From Paraburkholderia sp. (GTDB lineage: Bacteria > Pseudomonadota > Gammaproteobacteria > Burkholderiales > Burkholderiaceae), in contig NZ_JAPWKB010000019.1 of the NCBI RefSeq assembly GCF_028283785.1, forward strand, positions 1,074,001 through 1,138,000: a stretch of 64,000 bases of DNA. Reading direction: 5' to 3'. Position 1 is the stretch's first letter. Each line of letters opens with the position of its first letter. Position numbers and translations under genes: made by a program. The notes beneath the pieces are model-generated. The model had not been told where the DNA came from, did no database searches, and was given only the letters and a program-made list of their open reading frames with translations. Below are positions 43,583 through 53,226 of the stretch, one piece after another.

Positions 43583-44689
43583 ATGACTTCCCCGTATCGA
43601 CTCGAAGCCCGCACTGCGCCGTCGCGCAAGATGCAGCTCGCCGTCCCGCTGATCGCCGCGCTGTTGACGCTGGCAATCGGTTTCCTGATCTTCAGTCTGG
43701 TCGGCCGCGACCCGATGCAGGCGATGTACGCGTTCTTTATCGAACCGCTGTCGAGCGTCAACGGCTGGGCCGAACTGCTGCTGAAAGCGTCGCCGTTGTG
43801 CCTGATCGGGCTGGGCCTCGCGGTCGGCTACCGCGCCAACGTGTGGAACATCGGCGCCGAAGGGCAGATGCTGCTCGGCGGCATCGCGGCAAGCGGCATC
43901 GCGATCTACTTCGACCAGTCCAGCGGCTGGTTCATCCTGCCCGTGATGATGATCGCCGGGATTCTCGGCGGCATGGCGTGGGCGGCGATTCCCGCGCTGC
44001 TGAAGAGCCGTTTCAACACGAATGAAATCCTGACGAGCCTGATGCTCACCTACGTCGCGACGCAGTTGCTGATCTATCTGGTCAGCGGCCCGTGGCGCGA
44101 TCCGATGGGGATGAATTTCCCGCTGTCGGAGATGTTCAGCGGCGATGCGCTGTATCCGACTTTCGGCGGCGACTGGCATATCAAATGGCTGCGCGGGACG
44201 CGGCTGAACGCGTCGGTGTTCGTGACACTGGTCGCGATTCCGCTGGTATGGGTTTTCATGCGCAAGAGCTTCGCCGGTTACCGGATGAACGTCGGCGGTC
44301 TGGCGCCGCTGGCCGCGCGCTACGCCGGCTTCTCCGACAAGAAAACCATCTGGACCTCGCTGCTGATCAGCGGCGGTCTCGCCGGACTGGCAGGCATGGG
44401 CGAAATCGCCGGTCCGATCGGCCAGTTGCAGGCGACGTGGTCGCCGGGTTACGGCTTCACCGCGATCATCGTGGTGTTCGTCGGCCGGCTGCATCCGGTC
44501 GGGATCGTGCTGGCCAGTCTGCTGATGGCGCTGCTGTATCTCGGCGGCGAAGCAGTGCAGACCTCGATGCAATTGCCGCAGGCGTTGTCGGGCGTATTCC
44601 AGGGGCTGCTGCTGTTCTGCCTGCTGGGCGCCGACCTGTTCGTGAACTATCGCGTGCGCCGCCGGACTCCGGCCGTGCAAGCCCACTGA
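43583..44689 (+). CDS. ABC importer permease 1 (nucleoside/purine)
   Basis: 368 residues with about ten membrane segments of the BPD_transp_2 family. The conserved GLGLAVGYRANVWNIGAEGQMLLGGIAASG is followed by the EAA-like loop region and GFTAIIVVFVGRLHPVGIV. Pairs with the permease at 44710. Starts 93 bases after the ATPase gene. Confidence 0.92.
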   Translation: MTSPYRLEARTAPSRKMQLAVPLIAALLTLAIGFLIFSLVGRDPMQAMYAFFIEPLSSVNGWAELLLKASPLCLIGLGLAVGYRANVWNIGAEGQMLLGGIAASGIAIYFDQSSGWFILPVMMIAGILGGMAWAAIPALLKSRFNTNEILTSLMLTYVATQLLIYLVSGPWRDPMGMNFPLSEMFSGDALYPTFGGDWHIKWLRGTRLNASVFVTLVAIPLVWVFMRKSFAGYRMNVGGLAPLAARYAGFSDKKTIWTSLLISGGLAGLAGMGEIAGPIGQLQATWSPGYGFTAIIVVFVGRLHPVGIVLASLLMALLYLGGEAVQTSMQLPQALSGVFQGLLLFCLLGADLFVNYRVRRRTPAVQAH

Positions 44690-44709
44690 TTTCCCCGGCG
44701 ACTTCTCTT

Positions 44710-45639
44710 ATGGATATCAACCAAGCCAGCGCGCTCACATCGAGCGCCGTTACTGCCGCGATCCCGCTGATGTTCGCGGGCGCAGGCGAACTCGTCACCG
44801 AGAAATCCGGCGTGCTCAACCTGGGCGTCGAAGGCATGATGCTGATGGGCGCGGTCGCCGGCTACGCGGTCACGGCCGTGACCGGCAACCCGTGGCTCGG
44901 CGTTGTGGCTGCGATCAGCGCGGGACTCGCGATGTCGCTGCTGTTCGCGTTTCTCACGCTGACGATGCTCGCCAACCAGGTCGCCACCGGCCTGTCGCTG
45001 ACGATCTTCGGCATCGGCCTGTCGGCGTATGTCGGCAAGCCTTATACGTCGGCGGCTGCGCGCGCGACAATCGGCACGTGGACGATCCCCGGCCTGTCGA
45101 AGATTCCGGTGCTCGGACCGGCGCTGTTCAGCCTCACGCCGCTCGATTACCTCGCCTTCGCGATGTTCGCGGTGGTCGGCTGGTTCCTGTATCGCACGCG
45201 CGCCGGGCTGGTGTTGCGTTCGGTCGGCGAATCGCCGGCGGTCGCGCACTCGGTGGGGTTTCCGGTGGTCGGCGTGCGTTATGGCGCGGTCGCGTTCGGC
45301 GGCGGAATGGCAGGCCTCGCGGGCGGCTATTACTCGATCGTCAATCTGCATCTGTGGCAGGAAAACCTGACCTCGGGACGCGGCTGGATCGCGCTTGCGC
45401 TGGTCGTGTTCGCGACATGGCGGCCGGGCCGTCTGCTGATCGGCGCGTTGCTGTTCGGCGCGGTGACGGGGCTGCAGTTTTACGCGCAGGCGATCGGCGT
45501 GCCGGTGCCCACGCAGTTCCTCGCGATGTTGCCGTACGTGGCGACGGTCGTGGTGCTGGTGCTGATTTCGCGTAACCCGAACACGATCCGCCTGAACGCG
45601 CCGGCGTCGCTCGGCAAACCGTTCTTCGCGGCGGGGTAA
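44710..45639 (+). CDS. ABC importer permease 2 (nucleoside/purine)
   Basis: 309 residues, BPD_transp_2 family. AIPLMFAGAGELVTEKSGVLNLGVEGMMLMGAVAGY is the characteristic N-terminal part, and GRGWIALALVVFATWRPGR the later motif. The ATG at 44710 lies 20 bases after the first permease. The frame is open further upstream, but that part overlaps permease 1 and is not membrane-like. Confidence 0.92.
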   Translation: MDINQASALTSSAVTAAIPLMFAGAGELVTEKSGVLNLGVEGMMLMGAVAGYAVTAVTGNPWLGVVAAISAGLAMSLLFAFLTLTMLANQVATGLSLTIFGIGLSAYVGKPYTSAAARATIGTWTIPGLSKIPVLGPALFSLTPLDYLAFAMFAVVGWFLYRTRAGLVLRSVGESPAVAHSVGFPVVGVRYGAVAFGGGMAGLAGGYYSIVNLHLWQENLTSGRGWIALALVVFATWRPGRLLIGALLFGAVTGLQFYAQAIGVPVPTQFLAMLPYVATVVVLVLISRNPNTIRLNAPASLGKPFFAAG

Positions 45640-45860
45640 CGGCGCGCGACGCGCTTCGTCCCGGTTTCGCGGACAGGCGTGACGTATGCATCGAAGCATG
45701 GCAGGAGACACGGCAGCAGACACGGCAGAACCGGCACGGCGTCCAGCACACAGAAGGACACGCCGTGCCGCGCAGCATCATGCAAGACCCCGAGGGGACA
45801 CGCAATTCCGCTTCAAGCTATGACAAGCTGCAGGCACTTGATAAACAGACAGGAGAAAAC

Positions 45861-46952
45861 ATGAAGAAACGCACCACGCTGACCGCCATCGCTCTGGGCG
45901 CGGCGTCACTGGCGCTGGGCGTCACGCTCACGCCGGCGCAGGCCGCCGATGCGCCGGGCGTCGCGTTCGTCTATCTCGGCAATCCGGGCGATGCCGGCTG
46001 GACCTTCGCGCACGATCAAGGCTCGAAAGAAGCCGAAGCGAAATTCGGCAACAAGATCAAGATCACCCGCGTCGAGAACGTGCCGGAATCGGCAGACTCG
46101 GAGCGCGTGTTCCGCGATCTCGCCAACAAGGGCAACAAGGTCATCATCGGTTCGAGCTTCGGGTATCAGGACTTCGAGCTGAAAGTTGCGAAAGATTTCC
46201 CGGACACGATTTTCCTGCACGCCACCGGCTACAAGAAGGCGCCGAACTTCGGCACCTACGACGTGCGCATGTATCAGGGCGCGTACCTGGCAGGCGTCGC
46301 CGCCGGGCACGTGACCAAGAGCAACACGCTGGGCTTCGTCGCGTCGGTGCCGATCCCGGAAGTGATCCGCAACATCAACGCGTACACGATGGGCGCGCGT
46401 TCGGTGAATCCGAAGGTGCACACCAAGGTTATCTGGATCAACAGCTGGTTCGATCCGGGCAAGGAAAAGCAGGCTGCCGAAACGCTGATCGGGCAGGGCG
46501 CCGACGTGCTGCTGCAAAACACCGATTCGAGCGCGACGCTGGCGACGGCTTCGGAGAAGCACGTCCACGCGTTCGGCTGGGATTCGGACATGAAGAAGTT
46601 CGGTCCTGACGCGCATCTGGGTTCGGTGGTCGCGCATTGGGGCGTGTACTACAACTCGGCGATCCAGCAGGTGCTGGACGGCAAGTGGAAGAACGATCCG
46701 GTGTGGTGGGGCATCCCGCAAAAGGCCGTGAATCTCGAGGACATGAACGCGTCGGCGATTCCGGCGGCCGGTCAGAAGGACGTCGAGGCGAAGCGCGAAC
46801 AGCTTGCCAGCGGCAAGTGGGATGTGTTCACGGGCCCGATCAAGGATCAGTCGGGCGCGGTCAAGGTGCCGGCCGGCAAGACGCTCGGCGATGCCGACCT
46901 GCAACGCCTGAACTGGTATGTCGAGGGCGTCGACGGTTCGTTGCCCAAGTAA
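45861..46952 (+). CDS. BMP-family substrate-binding protein (purine/nucleoside)
   Basis: 363 residues. Signal peptide MKKRTTLTAIALGAASLALG...AQA with cleavage likely before ADAPG. The mature part is a type-I periplasmic binding fold (VAFVYLGNPGDAGWTFAHDQG; FLHATGYKKAPNFGTYDVRMYQGAYLAG; VHAFGWDSDM). There is no lipobox cysteine, so it is soluble in the periplasm. The start at 45861 has AGGAGA. 221 bases separate it from the permease, so it may have its own promoter. Confidence 0.92.
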   Translation: MKKRTTLTAIALGAASLALGVTLTPAQAADAPGVAFVYLGNPGDAGWTFAHDQGSKEAEAKFGNKIKITRVENVPESADSERVFRDLANKGNKVIIGSSFGYQDFELKVAKDFPDTIFLHATGYKKAPNFGTYDVRMYQGAYLAGVAAGHVTKSNTLGFVASVPIPEVIRNINAYTMGARSVNPKVHTKVIWINSWFDPGKEKQAAETLIGQGADVLLQNTDSSATLATASEKHVHAFGWDSDMKKFGPDAHLGSVVAHWGVYYNSAIQQVLDGKWKNDPVWWGIPQKAVNLEDMNASAIPAAGQKDVEAKREQLASGKWDVFTGPIKDQSGAVKVPAGKTLGDADLQRLNWYVEGVDGSLPK

Positions 46953-47036
46953 GGCTTTTCGCGGTGCCGTCGTCCAGACGCCGGCATCTCGCGACACAGT
47001 CGACCAGGCGGCGGTCTCAGCAACCGCTGCTTTAGC

Positions 47037-47066
47037 AGCCGCGTCCGTTGGACGCGGCTTTTTTTC
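47037..47066 (+). terminator. Intrinsic terminator after the BMP gene
   Basis: 10-bp stem AGCCGCGTCC / GGACGCGGCT with a GTT loop (47037-47059) followed by seven T. Ends the importer operon. Confidence 0.88.
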
Positions 47067-47099
47067 GCGTGTTCACTGCCTTCACGCAAGATGGCTCGA

Positions 47100-47309
47100 T
47101 CAATCGTCGATCCGCAGGCCGACCTTCAGCGTCACCTGCCAGTACGCCACCTTGCCGTCTTCAATCATCCCGCGCGTCTCCGTCACCTGAAACCAGTGCA
47201 GATTGCGCAGGGTTTTGCTCGCTTTCGTGATCGCGGTGCGGATTGCGTCGTCGCTCGACTGGGTCGACGAACCGGTCAGCTCGATCTGCTTGTAGACGTG
47301 GTCGTTCAT
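47100..47309 (-). CDS. Dodecin
   Basis: 69 residues. Small dodecameric flavin-binding protein that stores or buffers flavins. MNDHVYKQIELTGSSTQSSDDAIRTAITKASKTLRNLHWFQVTETRG fits the family, including the Trp (in LHWFQV) that stacks on the isoalloxazine ring. Stands alone, convergent with the ABC importer. Confidence 0.93.
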   Translation of the reverse strand: MNDHVYKQIELTGSSTQSSDDAIRTAITKASKTLRNLHWFQVTETRGMIEDGKVAYWQVTLKVGLRIDD

Positions 47310-47607
47310 GGTGTCTGCTCCTTGTTCCGTTGCGGTGTTGGACTGGACGACGGCGCGTGCCGCAGGCCGCCGCCATCGGGCTTACCGGGATCTGGAACGC
47401 ACGTCGCGTGCCCGCGCGGATGGCGGCGACGCGATGCGGATTGTCCTGGCCGCTCGCGGGCACGCCGGACACGGGTAACTTTTTGTCATCTGGGGCCGGA
47501 TTCCGGGCGCGGTTCGGGCGGATTTCGGCGGGCGCGCGCCAGATAACATCCCAATAACCTGCTAAAATACTAGGTTTTTCGCCGATCATCATTCAAAGGG
47601 ACGCGCC

Positions 47608-49200
47608 GTGCTGTCTACCGCCAATATCACCATGCAATTCGGGCCGAAGCCCCTTTTCGAGAACATCTCGGTCAAGTTCGGGGGAGGGAACCGCTATGGT
47701 CTGATTGGTGCAAACGGCTGCGGCAAGTCCACGTTCATGAAAATTCTGGGCTCCGATCTGGAGCCGAGCTCCGGCACCGTGATGCTCGAGCCGAACGTGC
47801 GCCTCGGTAAATTGCGCCAGGATCAGTTCGCGTACGAAGACGTGCGCGTGCTCGACGTCGTGATGATGGGCCACGCCGAAATGTGGGCCGCGATGTCCGA
47901 GCGCGACGCGATCTACGCGAACCCCGAAGCCACCGACGACGACTACATGCACGCGGCCGAACTCGAAGCGAAGTTCGCCGAGTACGACGGCTACACGGCC
48001 GAAGCGCGTGCGGGCGAACTGCTGCTGGGCATCGGCATTGCAATCGAAGACCACGACGGCCCGATGAGCAACGTCGCGCCGGGCTGGAAGCTGCGCGTGC
48101 TGCTCGCGCAGGCGCTGTTCTCGAAGCCGGACGTGCTGCTGCTCGACGAACCGACCAATAACCTGGACATCAACTCGATCCGCTGGCTGGAAGACATGCT
48201 CAACCAGTACAACTCGACGATGATCATCATCTCGCACGATCGACATTTCCTGAACCAGGTCTGCACGCACATGGCCGACATGGACTTCGGCACGCTGAAG
48301 GTCTATCCGGGCAACTACGACGACTACATGCTGGCCAGCACGCAGGCGCGCGAGCGTCAGCAGAACGCCAACGCGAAGGCGAAGGAACGCGTCGCCGATC
48401 TGCAGGACTTCGTGCGCCGCTTCTCGGCGAACAAGTCGAAGGCGCGTCAGGCAACCAGCCGTCTGAAGATGATCGACAAGATCAAGATCGAGGAATTCAA
48501 GCCGTCGTCGCGTCAGAATCCGTTTATCCGCTTCGAGTATGAAAAGAAGCTGCACAACATCGCCGTGGTGGCCGACAGCATCTCGAAGAAGTACGAACGC
48601 ACGATTTTCAACAACTTCAACCTGAGCGTGCAGCCGGGCGAACGTATCGCGATCATCGGGCAGAACGGCGCGGGCAAGACCACGCTGCTGCGCTCGCTGC
48701 TGGGCGCGGTGAACCCGGATCACGGCACGGTGAAGTGGGCGGAAAACGCGAACATCGGCTATATGCCGCAAGACACGTACGAAGAATTCCCGACCGACGT
48801 CACGCTGATGGACTGGATCGACGGCTACCGCAAGGAAGGCGACGACGAGCAGTCGGTGCGTGGCACGCTCGGCCGTCTGCTGTTCAATGCCGACGATATC
48901 CGCAAGTCGGTGAAGGTGCTGTCGGGTGGCGAGAAGGGCCGCATGATCTGGGGCAAGCTGATGCTGGGCCGTCACAACGTGCTGCTGATGGACGAGCCGA
49001 CCAACCACATGGACATGGAATCGATCGAGTCGCTGCAGATCGCGCTCGACAAGTACGACGGCACGCTGATCTTCGTGTCGCACGACCGTGAATTCGTCAG
49101 CGGCCTCGCGAACCGCATCATCGAAGTGAAAACCGACGGCACGCTGAACGACTTCGGCGGCAACTACGAAGAGTTCCTGACGAGCCAGGGCGTGCAGTAA
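47608..49200 (+). CDS. ABC-F family ATPase (YbiT-like)
   Basis: 530 residues, no membrane segments. Two ABC domains: GANGCGKST with LLLLDEPTNNLD, and GQNGAGKTT with LLMDEPTNHMD, joined by a charged linker (about 245-300). The first signature is degenerate (VAPGWKLRVLLAQAL), exactly as in YbiT, while the second is LSGGEKGRM. ABC-F proteins act on the ribosome's E site; YbiT's precise role is unsettled. A GTG start at 47608. A TAAAAT -10-like element is at 47563. Confidence 0.93.
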   Translation: MLSTANITMQFGPKPLFENISVKFGGGNRYGLIGANGCGKSTFMKILGSDLEPSSGTVMLEPNVRLGKLRQDQFAYEDVRVLDVVMMGHAEMWAAMSERDAIYANPEATDDDYMHAAELEAKFAEYDGYTAEARAGELLLGIGIAIEDHDGPMSNVAPGWKLRVLLAQALFSKPDVLLLDEPTNNLDINSIRWLEDMLNQYNSTMIIISHDRHFLNQVCTHMADMDFGTLKVYPGNYDDYMLASTQARERQQNANAKAKERVADLQDFVRRFSANKSKARQATSRLKMIDKIKIEEFKPSSRQNPFIRFEYEKKLHNIAVVADSISKKYERTIFNNFNLSVQPGERIAIIGQNGAGKTTLLRSLLGAVNPDHGTVKWAENANIGYMPQDTYEEFPTDVTLMDWIDGYRKEGDDEQSVRGTLGRLLFNADDIRKSVKVLSGGEKGRMIWGKLMLGRHNVLLMDEPTNHMDMESIESLQIALDKYDGTLIFVSHDREFVSGLANRIIEVKTDGTLNDFGGNYEEFLTSQGVQ

Positions 49201-49231
49201 GCCCGTCTCCGGTTTCGCTTGCCGCGACCGC

Positions 49232-49262
49232 AAAGCCCGCTTCTTCGAAGCGGGCTTTTTTT
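49232..49262. terminator. Intrinsic terminator after the ABC-F gene
   Basis: 11-bp stem AAGCCCGCTTC / GAAGCGGGCTT with a TTC loop (49233-49257) followed by a T tract. Confidence 0.9.
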
Positions 49263-49444
49263 ATGCGTGATGCACATGCGTCGAAAGCGCGCGGTCTATA
49301 CGCGTGACAATTCGTCAGGTGCATGACATACGACAAATTAAAAAACGGACATCGCGCATCGCGATCAATACGGTTGATCTCGCGCAATGTGCGCACCGTC
49401 CCGCTGACGATAAATGACGCTTTTATCCGACACGCGGGGCCGTC

Positions 49445-50635
49445 ATGTTTGCATCTCATTCCTTTTCGCCGCTCGTGATTCGCGGCCGCTCGTTGTTGCC
49501 GATCGTTCAAGGCGGCATGGGTGTCGGCATTTCGGCGCATCGGCTGGCGGGCAGCGTGGCGCGTGAAGGCGCGGTCGGCACGATCGCCAGTATCGACCTG
49601 CGCCACCATCATCCCGATCTCGTCGAAACGTGTCAGGCCGATCCGGTTCGCGAAACCTTCGAACGCGCGAACCTGATTGCGCTCGCGCGTGAAATTCAGT
49701 CGGCCCGCGCGTTGAGCGCGGGCAACGGCATGATCGCCGTCAATGTGATGAAGGCCGTCAGCGCGCACGCCGACTACGTGCGCGTCGCGTGCGAGAACGG
49801 CGCCGATGCGATCGTGATGGGCGCGGGTCTGCCGCTCGACTTGCCGGACATGACGCAAGGTCACGATATCGCGCTGATCCCGATTCTGTCGGACAGCCGC
49901 GGCGTGTCGCTGGTGCTGAAGAAGTGGCTCAAGAAAGGCCGCTTGCCCGACGCCATCGTGATCGAACATCCGAAGCATGCGGGCGGCCATATCGGCGTCG
50001 CGAATATCGCGGATGTCGACGACGAACGCTTCGGTTTCGCGCGTGTGCTCGACGAACTGGAGACCGTTTTCACGACGCTCGGGCTGAAGCGCAGCGATGT
50101 GCCGGTGATCGTCGCGGGCGGCATCAACAGCCATGACGCGGTGCGTACGTGGCTCGACGCGGGCGCCAATGGCGTGCAGGTCGGCACGCCGTTCGCCGTC
50201 ACCGAAGAAGGCGACGCGCATCCGAACTTCAAGCGCGTGCTGGTCGATGCGACACCTGACGACATCGTCGAATTCGTCAGCGTCACCGGCTTGCCGGCGC
50301 GCGCGGTCAAGACGCCCTGGCTCACGCGCTATCTGCGCAACGAAACCCGTATTCGCGAAAAAATCGGCGGACTGAAGCGGTTGTGTCCGGTCGGACTGGA
50401 CTGCCTGAGCGTGTGCGGCTTGCGCGACGGCATCGAGAAATTCGGCCACTTCTGCATCGACACGCGGCTGACGGCTGCATTGCGCGGCGACGTCGCCAAC
50501 GGCCTGTTCTTTCGCGGACGCGAAGCGCTGCCGTTCGGCAACGCGATCCGCAGCGTTCACGACCTGATCGAGTTGCTGCTGACCGGCGTGGCGCGACCGG
50601 CTGTCGCAGGTCGCACGACGTTTTCCCTCGCTTGA
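49445..50635 (+). CDS. Nitronate monooxygenase-like flavoprotein
   Basis: 396 residues. NMO/2-nitropropane-dioxygenase family TIM barrel: the N-terminal PIVQGGMGVGISAHRLAG, IAVNVM, ADAIVMGAGLPLD, PVIVAGGINSHDAVRTWLDAGANGVQVGTPF (FMN phosphate site). A late cysteine cluster (CPVGLDCLSVCGLRDGIEKF then FC) could bind a metal or an Fe-S cluster. It is not standard in the small NMO enzymes, and the true substrate is uncertain. Confidence 0.8.
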   Translation: MFASHSFSPLVIRGRSLLPIVQGGMGVGISAHRLAGSVAREGAVGTIASIDLRHHHPDLVETCQADPVRETFERANLIALAREIQSARALSAGNGMIAVNVMKAVSAHADYVRVACENGADAIVMGAGLPLDLPDMTQGHDIALIPILSDSRGVSLVLKKWLKKGRLPDAIVIEHPKHAGGHIGVANIADVDDERFGFARVLDELETVFTTLGLKRSDVPVIVAGGINSHDAVRTWLDAGANGVQVGTPFAVTEEGDAHPNFKRVLVDATPDDIVEFVSVTGLPARAVKTPWLTRYLRNETRIREKIGGLKRLCPVGLDCLSVCGLRDGIEKFGHFCIDTRLTAALRGDVANGLFFRGREALPFGNAIRSVHDLIELLLTGVARPAVAGRTTFSLA

Positions 50636-50706
50636 TGCGAGTCAACATCGGGGGCCAGAAGAACTTCGACAATTGTTGACGAATTCAAAACACTTCGGGG
50701 AACCCA

Positions 50707-51360
50707 ATGAAAACTCTTAAAACCGCCTTGCGTGCCTTCGTAGCCGCTTCGTGCCTGCTCGGTGCAGGTGTATTCGCGACGCAGGCGCACGCGGCGGATG
50801 GTGATCCGATGAACGGCATTCATGCCGGCGACGTTCTGGTTCGTTTGCGTTCCATCAGCATCATGCCGAATGTCTCCACGCATAACACGCTGTCCACGCT
50901 GAACGTCAACGTGAACAACGCGACGGTGCCGGAACTGGATCTGACGTACATGATTCGCGACTGGCTGGGCGTGGAGCTGATTCTCGGCACGTCGCGGCAT
51001 CACCTGACGTCGAGCCTCGGCGATCTGGGCGCCGTCAACGTATTGCCGCCTACGCTGCTGCTGCAATATCACTTCAACCACGCGGGGAAGATCCGTCCGT
51101 ATCTGGGTGCGGGCGTCAACTACACGTACTTCTACAACAACGGGCTGAACGCGGGCGGCGAAGGCATCGCCATCACGAATCACAGCTTCGGGCCGGCCAT
51201 TCAGGCGGGTGTGGACGTGCAGTTGACGAAGTCGATCTTCCTGAATGCCGACGTCAAGAAAATCTGGATGCGTACCGACGCGTCGCTGGGCGGCACGTCG
51301 CTCGGCAAGCTGAATATCGATCCGGTCGTGCTGGGTTTCGGCGTCGGGATGAAGTTCTGA
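50707..51360 (+). CDS. ompW: Outer membrane protein OmpW
   Basis: 217 residues. Eight-stranded barrel proposed to pass small hydrophobic molecules. Signal peptide up to AHA|ADGD. DVLVRLRSISIMPN, PELDLTYMIRDWLGVELILGTSRH and IRPYLGAGVNYTYFYNN are OmpW signatures, with a C-terminal Phe (GFGVGMKF). The ATG follows CGGGGAA. Alone between two unrelated genes. Confidence 0.94.
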   Translation: MKTLKTALRAFVAASCLLGAGVFATQAHAADGDPMNGIHAGDVLVRLRSISIMPNVSTHNTLSTLNVNVNNATVPELDLTYMIRDWLGVELILGTSRHHLTSSLGDLGAVNVLPPTLLLQYHFNHAGKIRPYLGAGVNYTYFYNNGLNAGGEGIAITNHSFGPAIQAGVDVQLTKSIFLNADVKKIWMRTDASLGGTSLGKLNIDPVVLGFGVGMKF

Positions 51361-51390
51361 CGGATCGTCGCGCGCACGCTCGCGACAAAC

Positions 51391-51427
51391 AAAAACGCCG
51401 GGTCAGTTGCTGTCCCGGCGTCTTTTT
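51391..51427. terminator. Bidirectional intrinsic terminator
   Basis: 8-bp stem ACGCCGGG / CCCGGCGT (51395-51421), 11-base loop, with AAAAA before and CTTTTT after. Separates ompW (+) and the DUF1289 gene (-). Confidence 0.8.
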
Positions 51428-51470
51428 ATGCGCGACGCGCGCGGCCCGGCGCGGTCACAGGATCACGCGA

Positions 51471-51674
51471 TCACAGCCGATCGTTTCTGAAGCGCATCGC
51501 CGTGCCTTCGGCTTCGATGCGCTTCCAGATGACGCGCTTTTCCTCGTCGCTCAGGAACACCCAGTTGGAGACTTCCATCGCGGTGCGGCCGCAGCCTTTG
51601 CAGATATCGTCGAAAAGGGTGGAGCACACGCCGATGCACGGGCTGTCGGGAAGATCGTGAAGATTCGAGGACAT
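51471..51674 (-). CDS. DUF1289 domain protein
   Basis: 67 residues. The four cysteines SPCIGVCSTLFDDICKGCGRT form the DUF1289 metal or Fe-S-like motif, followed by EVSNWVFLSDEEKRVIWKRI. Function unknown. The start at 51674 is chosen because it gives the family's usual short N-terminus; the open frame continues upstream without similarity. Confidence 0.9.
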   Translation of the reverse strand: MSSNLHDLPDSPCIGVCSTLFDDICKGCGRTAMEVSNWVFLSDEEKRVIWKRIEAEGTAMRFRNDRL

Positions 51675-51825
51675 CGAAAACCTTAAAGCGGAACAGGAGA
51701 GTGCCGCTATCTTAAACGATGCGGCGCAGCACCCTCCCCGAGCGACGCGCGCCACCCGCGCCATCCGCGCGCCAACCGTCACGCCACAAAACGGCACGAC
51801 GGCGCGACGGCCTGCTGACGCAGCC

Positions 51826-53226
51826 TCAGCGCGAAATGCTGTAGCCGATCCGTGCGATCCAGTGCTGGCGCTGGTTGTAGTCGAGAATGTCCTCGCCGTA
51901 GCCGTTGAAGTATCCCACCCACAGATAGCCGCCCCATTTGTCGCCGAGCAGCTTGGCAAGCGGATACGTCAGCTGCGTATCGACGCTGCCGTACCAGTGC
52001 TTGTTGCCTTTGCGCAGCGTCGTCGCGAGTTGCCAGCCGTCCGGGCTGCCGTATTTGACCAGCAGATCCACGTAGCCGCGATAGTCGGCGATATCCGGGT
52101 TGCTGCTCTTGCCGAGGTAGTAATAGATTTTCGGCGACACGACGAAGTGGTACGACGCGATGTCGCCGAATTCCCATGTCGGCCGTACGAACACCGTATT
52201 GATGCTGCGGGAATCGTCGCCTGCCTTGCCGTTCGATTCGTGACCGATGCCGCCCATGAAGCCCATTCGCGTGAACAGCGGGCTGTGCCAGCCGGTATCG
52301 GGAATCGAGTAGAACACTTGCGGTTCGTAGCTGGTGTCGCGGAACGGTCGCGAATCGGCGGACAGATCCCAGATCGTCGTCTGCGTGTAGCCGAAATACA
52401 GGTTGTCGAGAAAGGCTTTCGAGCGCAGATCGTCGGGTGTCAGGATCCGGTATTTGAAACTGAGCTGGAAGCGCGCGTTGGTGTCGCCGTTCGTGCCGGC
52501 CGCGAAATACATCGGCTCGAAATACGAAATCCGCGACAGCACGCCGCGATCGGCGGAGGCGAGCGTGTCGGTGGTGGTGGTCGCGGATTTCGCGAGCGCG
52601 TCGCCGGTGCTGGTCGGTGCGCCGACGGCAGTGGCGGCGGCTGCGGCTTGCGCGGGCGTGGTCGCTTCGCTCTGCGCGTGGGCGGCGGCGATATCGGTTG
52701 CCTGTTTCGGGCCGCGATCGAGCGACACCAGTGTCGGCGACGCATCAAAGCCAACCGGATCGATCCGCACTTCACCGCGCGCGGCATCGGGCCATGCCGC
52801 CGAAAACCGCACCTTCCGATATTGACCGGCGCGCAGATGCACGGTATCCGGCACATTCGGCTCGCGGACGAGTTCGAGCGGCATCGGCGGGCGGTCGCCG
52901 GTCGTCAGCGTGACGTTCAGCGTGCGCGGCACGGTGACGGTCAACGGTTTGGTGTCGTCGTCGGAATAGAGCAGCGTGATATGCAACGGCTCGCTTGCCG
53001 CCACCTGACGCGGCGGTTGCAGCACGGCGACCGCCGCATACGCGGAGCCCGCGAACGCGGCCCATGTCAGCAGCGCGGCGCGCGCTACGTGTTTGCCGGG
53101 CATCGTGTGCTTCGGCGGCATCGCGCGAACAGAATCGGGCGTGAGCGGATCGATCGGCTGACCGCCGTCCGGATGGCCGGTGGCGGACAACGGGGTGATA
53201 CAGGAGCGCATAGCGTGGCAGCGCAT
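51826..53226 (-). CDS. pldA: Outer membrane phospholipase A
   Basis: 466 residues. PldA-family lipase of the outer leaflet, active when the membrane loses asymmetry. The catalytic HESNG (His329, Ser331) lies in GIGHESNGKAGDDSRS, and a C-terminal 12-strand barrel is expected from about 225 (FKYRILTPD...; GYSISR). Residues ~65-175 form an extra N-terminal domain and ~175-225 an Ala/Thr linker, so it is larger than E. coli PldA (289). The ATG at 53226 has GGAGG 6 bases upstream, yet the signal-like segment begins near residue 42. Confidence 0.88.
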   Translation of the reverse strand: MRCHAMRSCITPLSATGHPDGGQPIDPLTPDSVRAMPPKHTMPGKHVARAALLTWAAFAGSAYAAVAVLQPPRQVAASEPLHITLLYSDDDTKPLTVTVPRTLNVTLTTGDRPPMPLELVREPNVPDTVHLRAGQYRKVRFSAAWPDAARGEVRIDPVGFDASPTLVSLDRGPKQATDIAAAHAQSEATTPAQAAAAATAVGAPTSTGDALAKSATTTTDTLASADRGVLSRISYFEPMYFAAGTNGDTNARFQLSFKYRILTPDDLRSKAFLDNLYFGYTQTTIWDLSADSRPFRDTSYEPQVFYSIPDTGWHSPLFTRMGFMGGIGHESNGKAGDDSRSINTVFVRPTWEFGDIASYHFVVSPKIYYYLGKSSNPDIADYRGYVDLLVKYGSPDGWQLATTLRKGNKHWYGSVDTQLTYPLAKLLGDKWGGYLWVGYFNGYGEDILDYNQRQHWIARIGYSISR

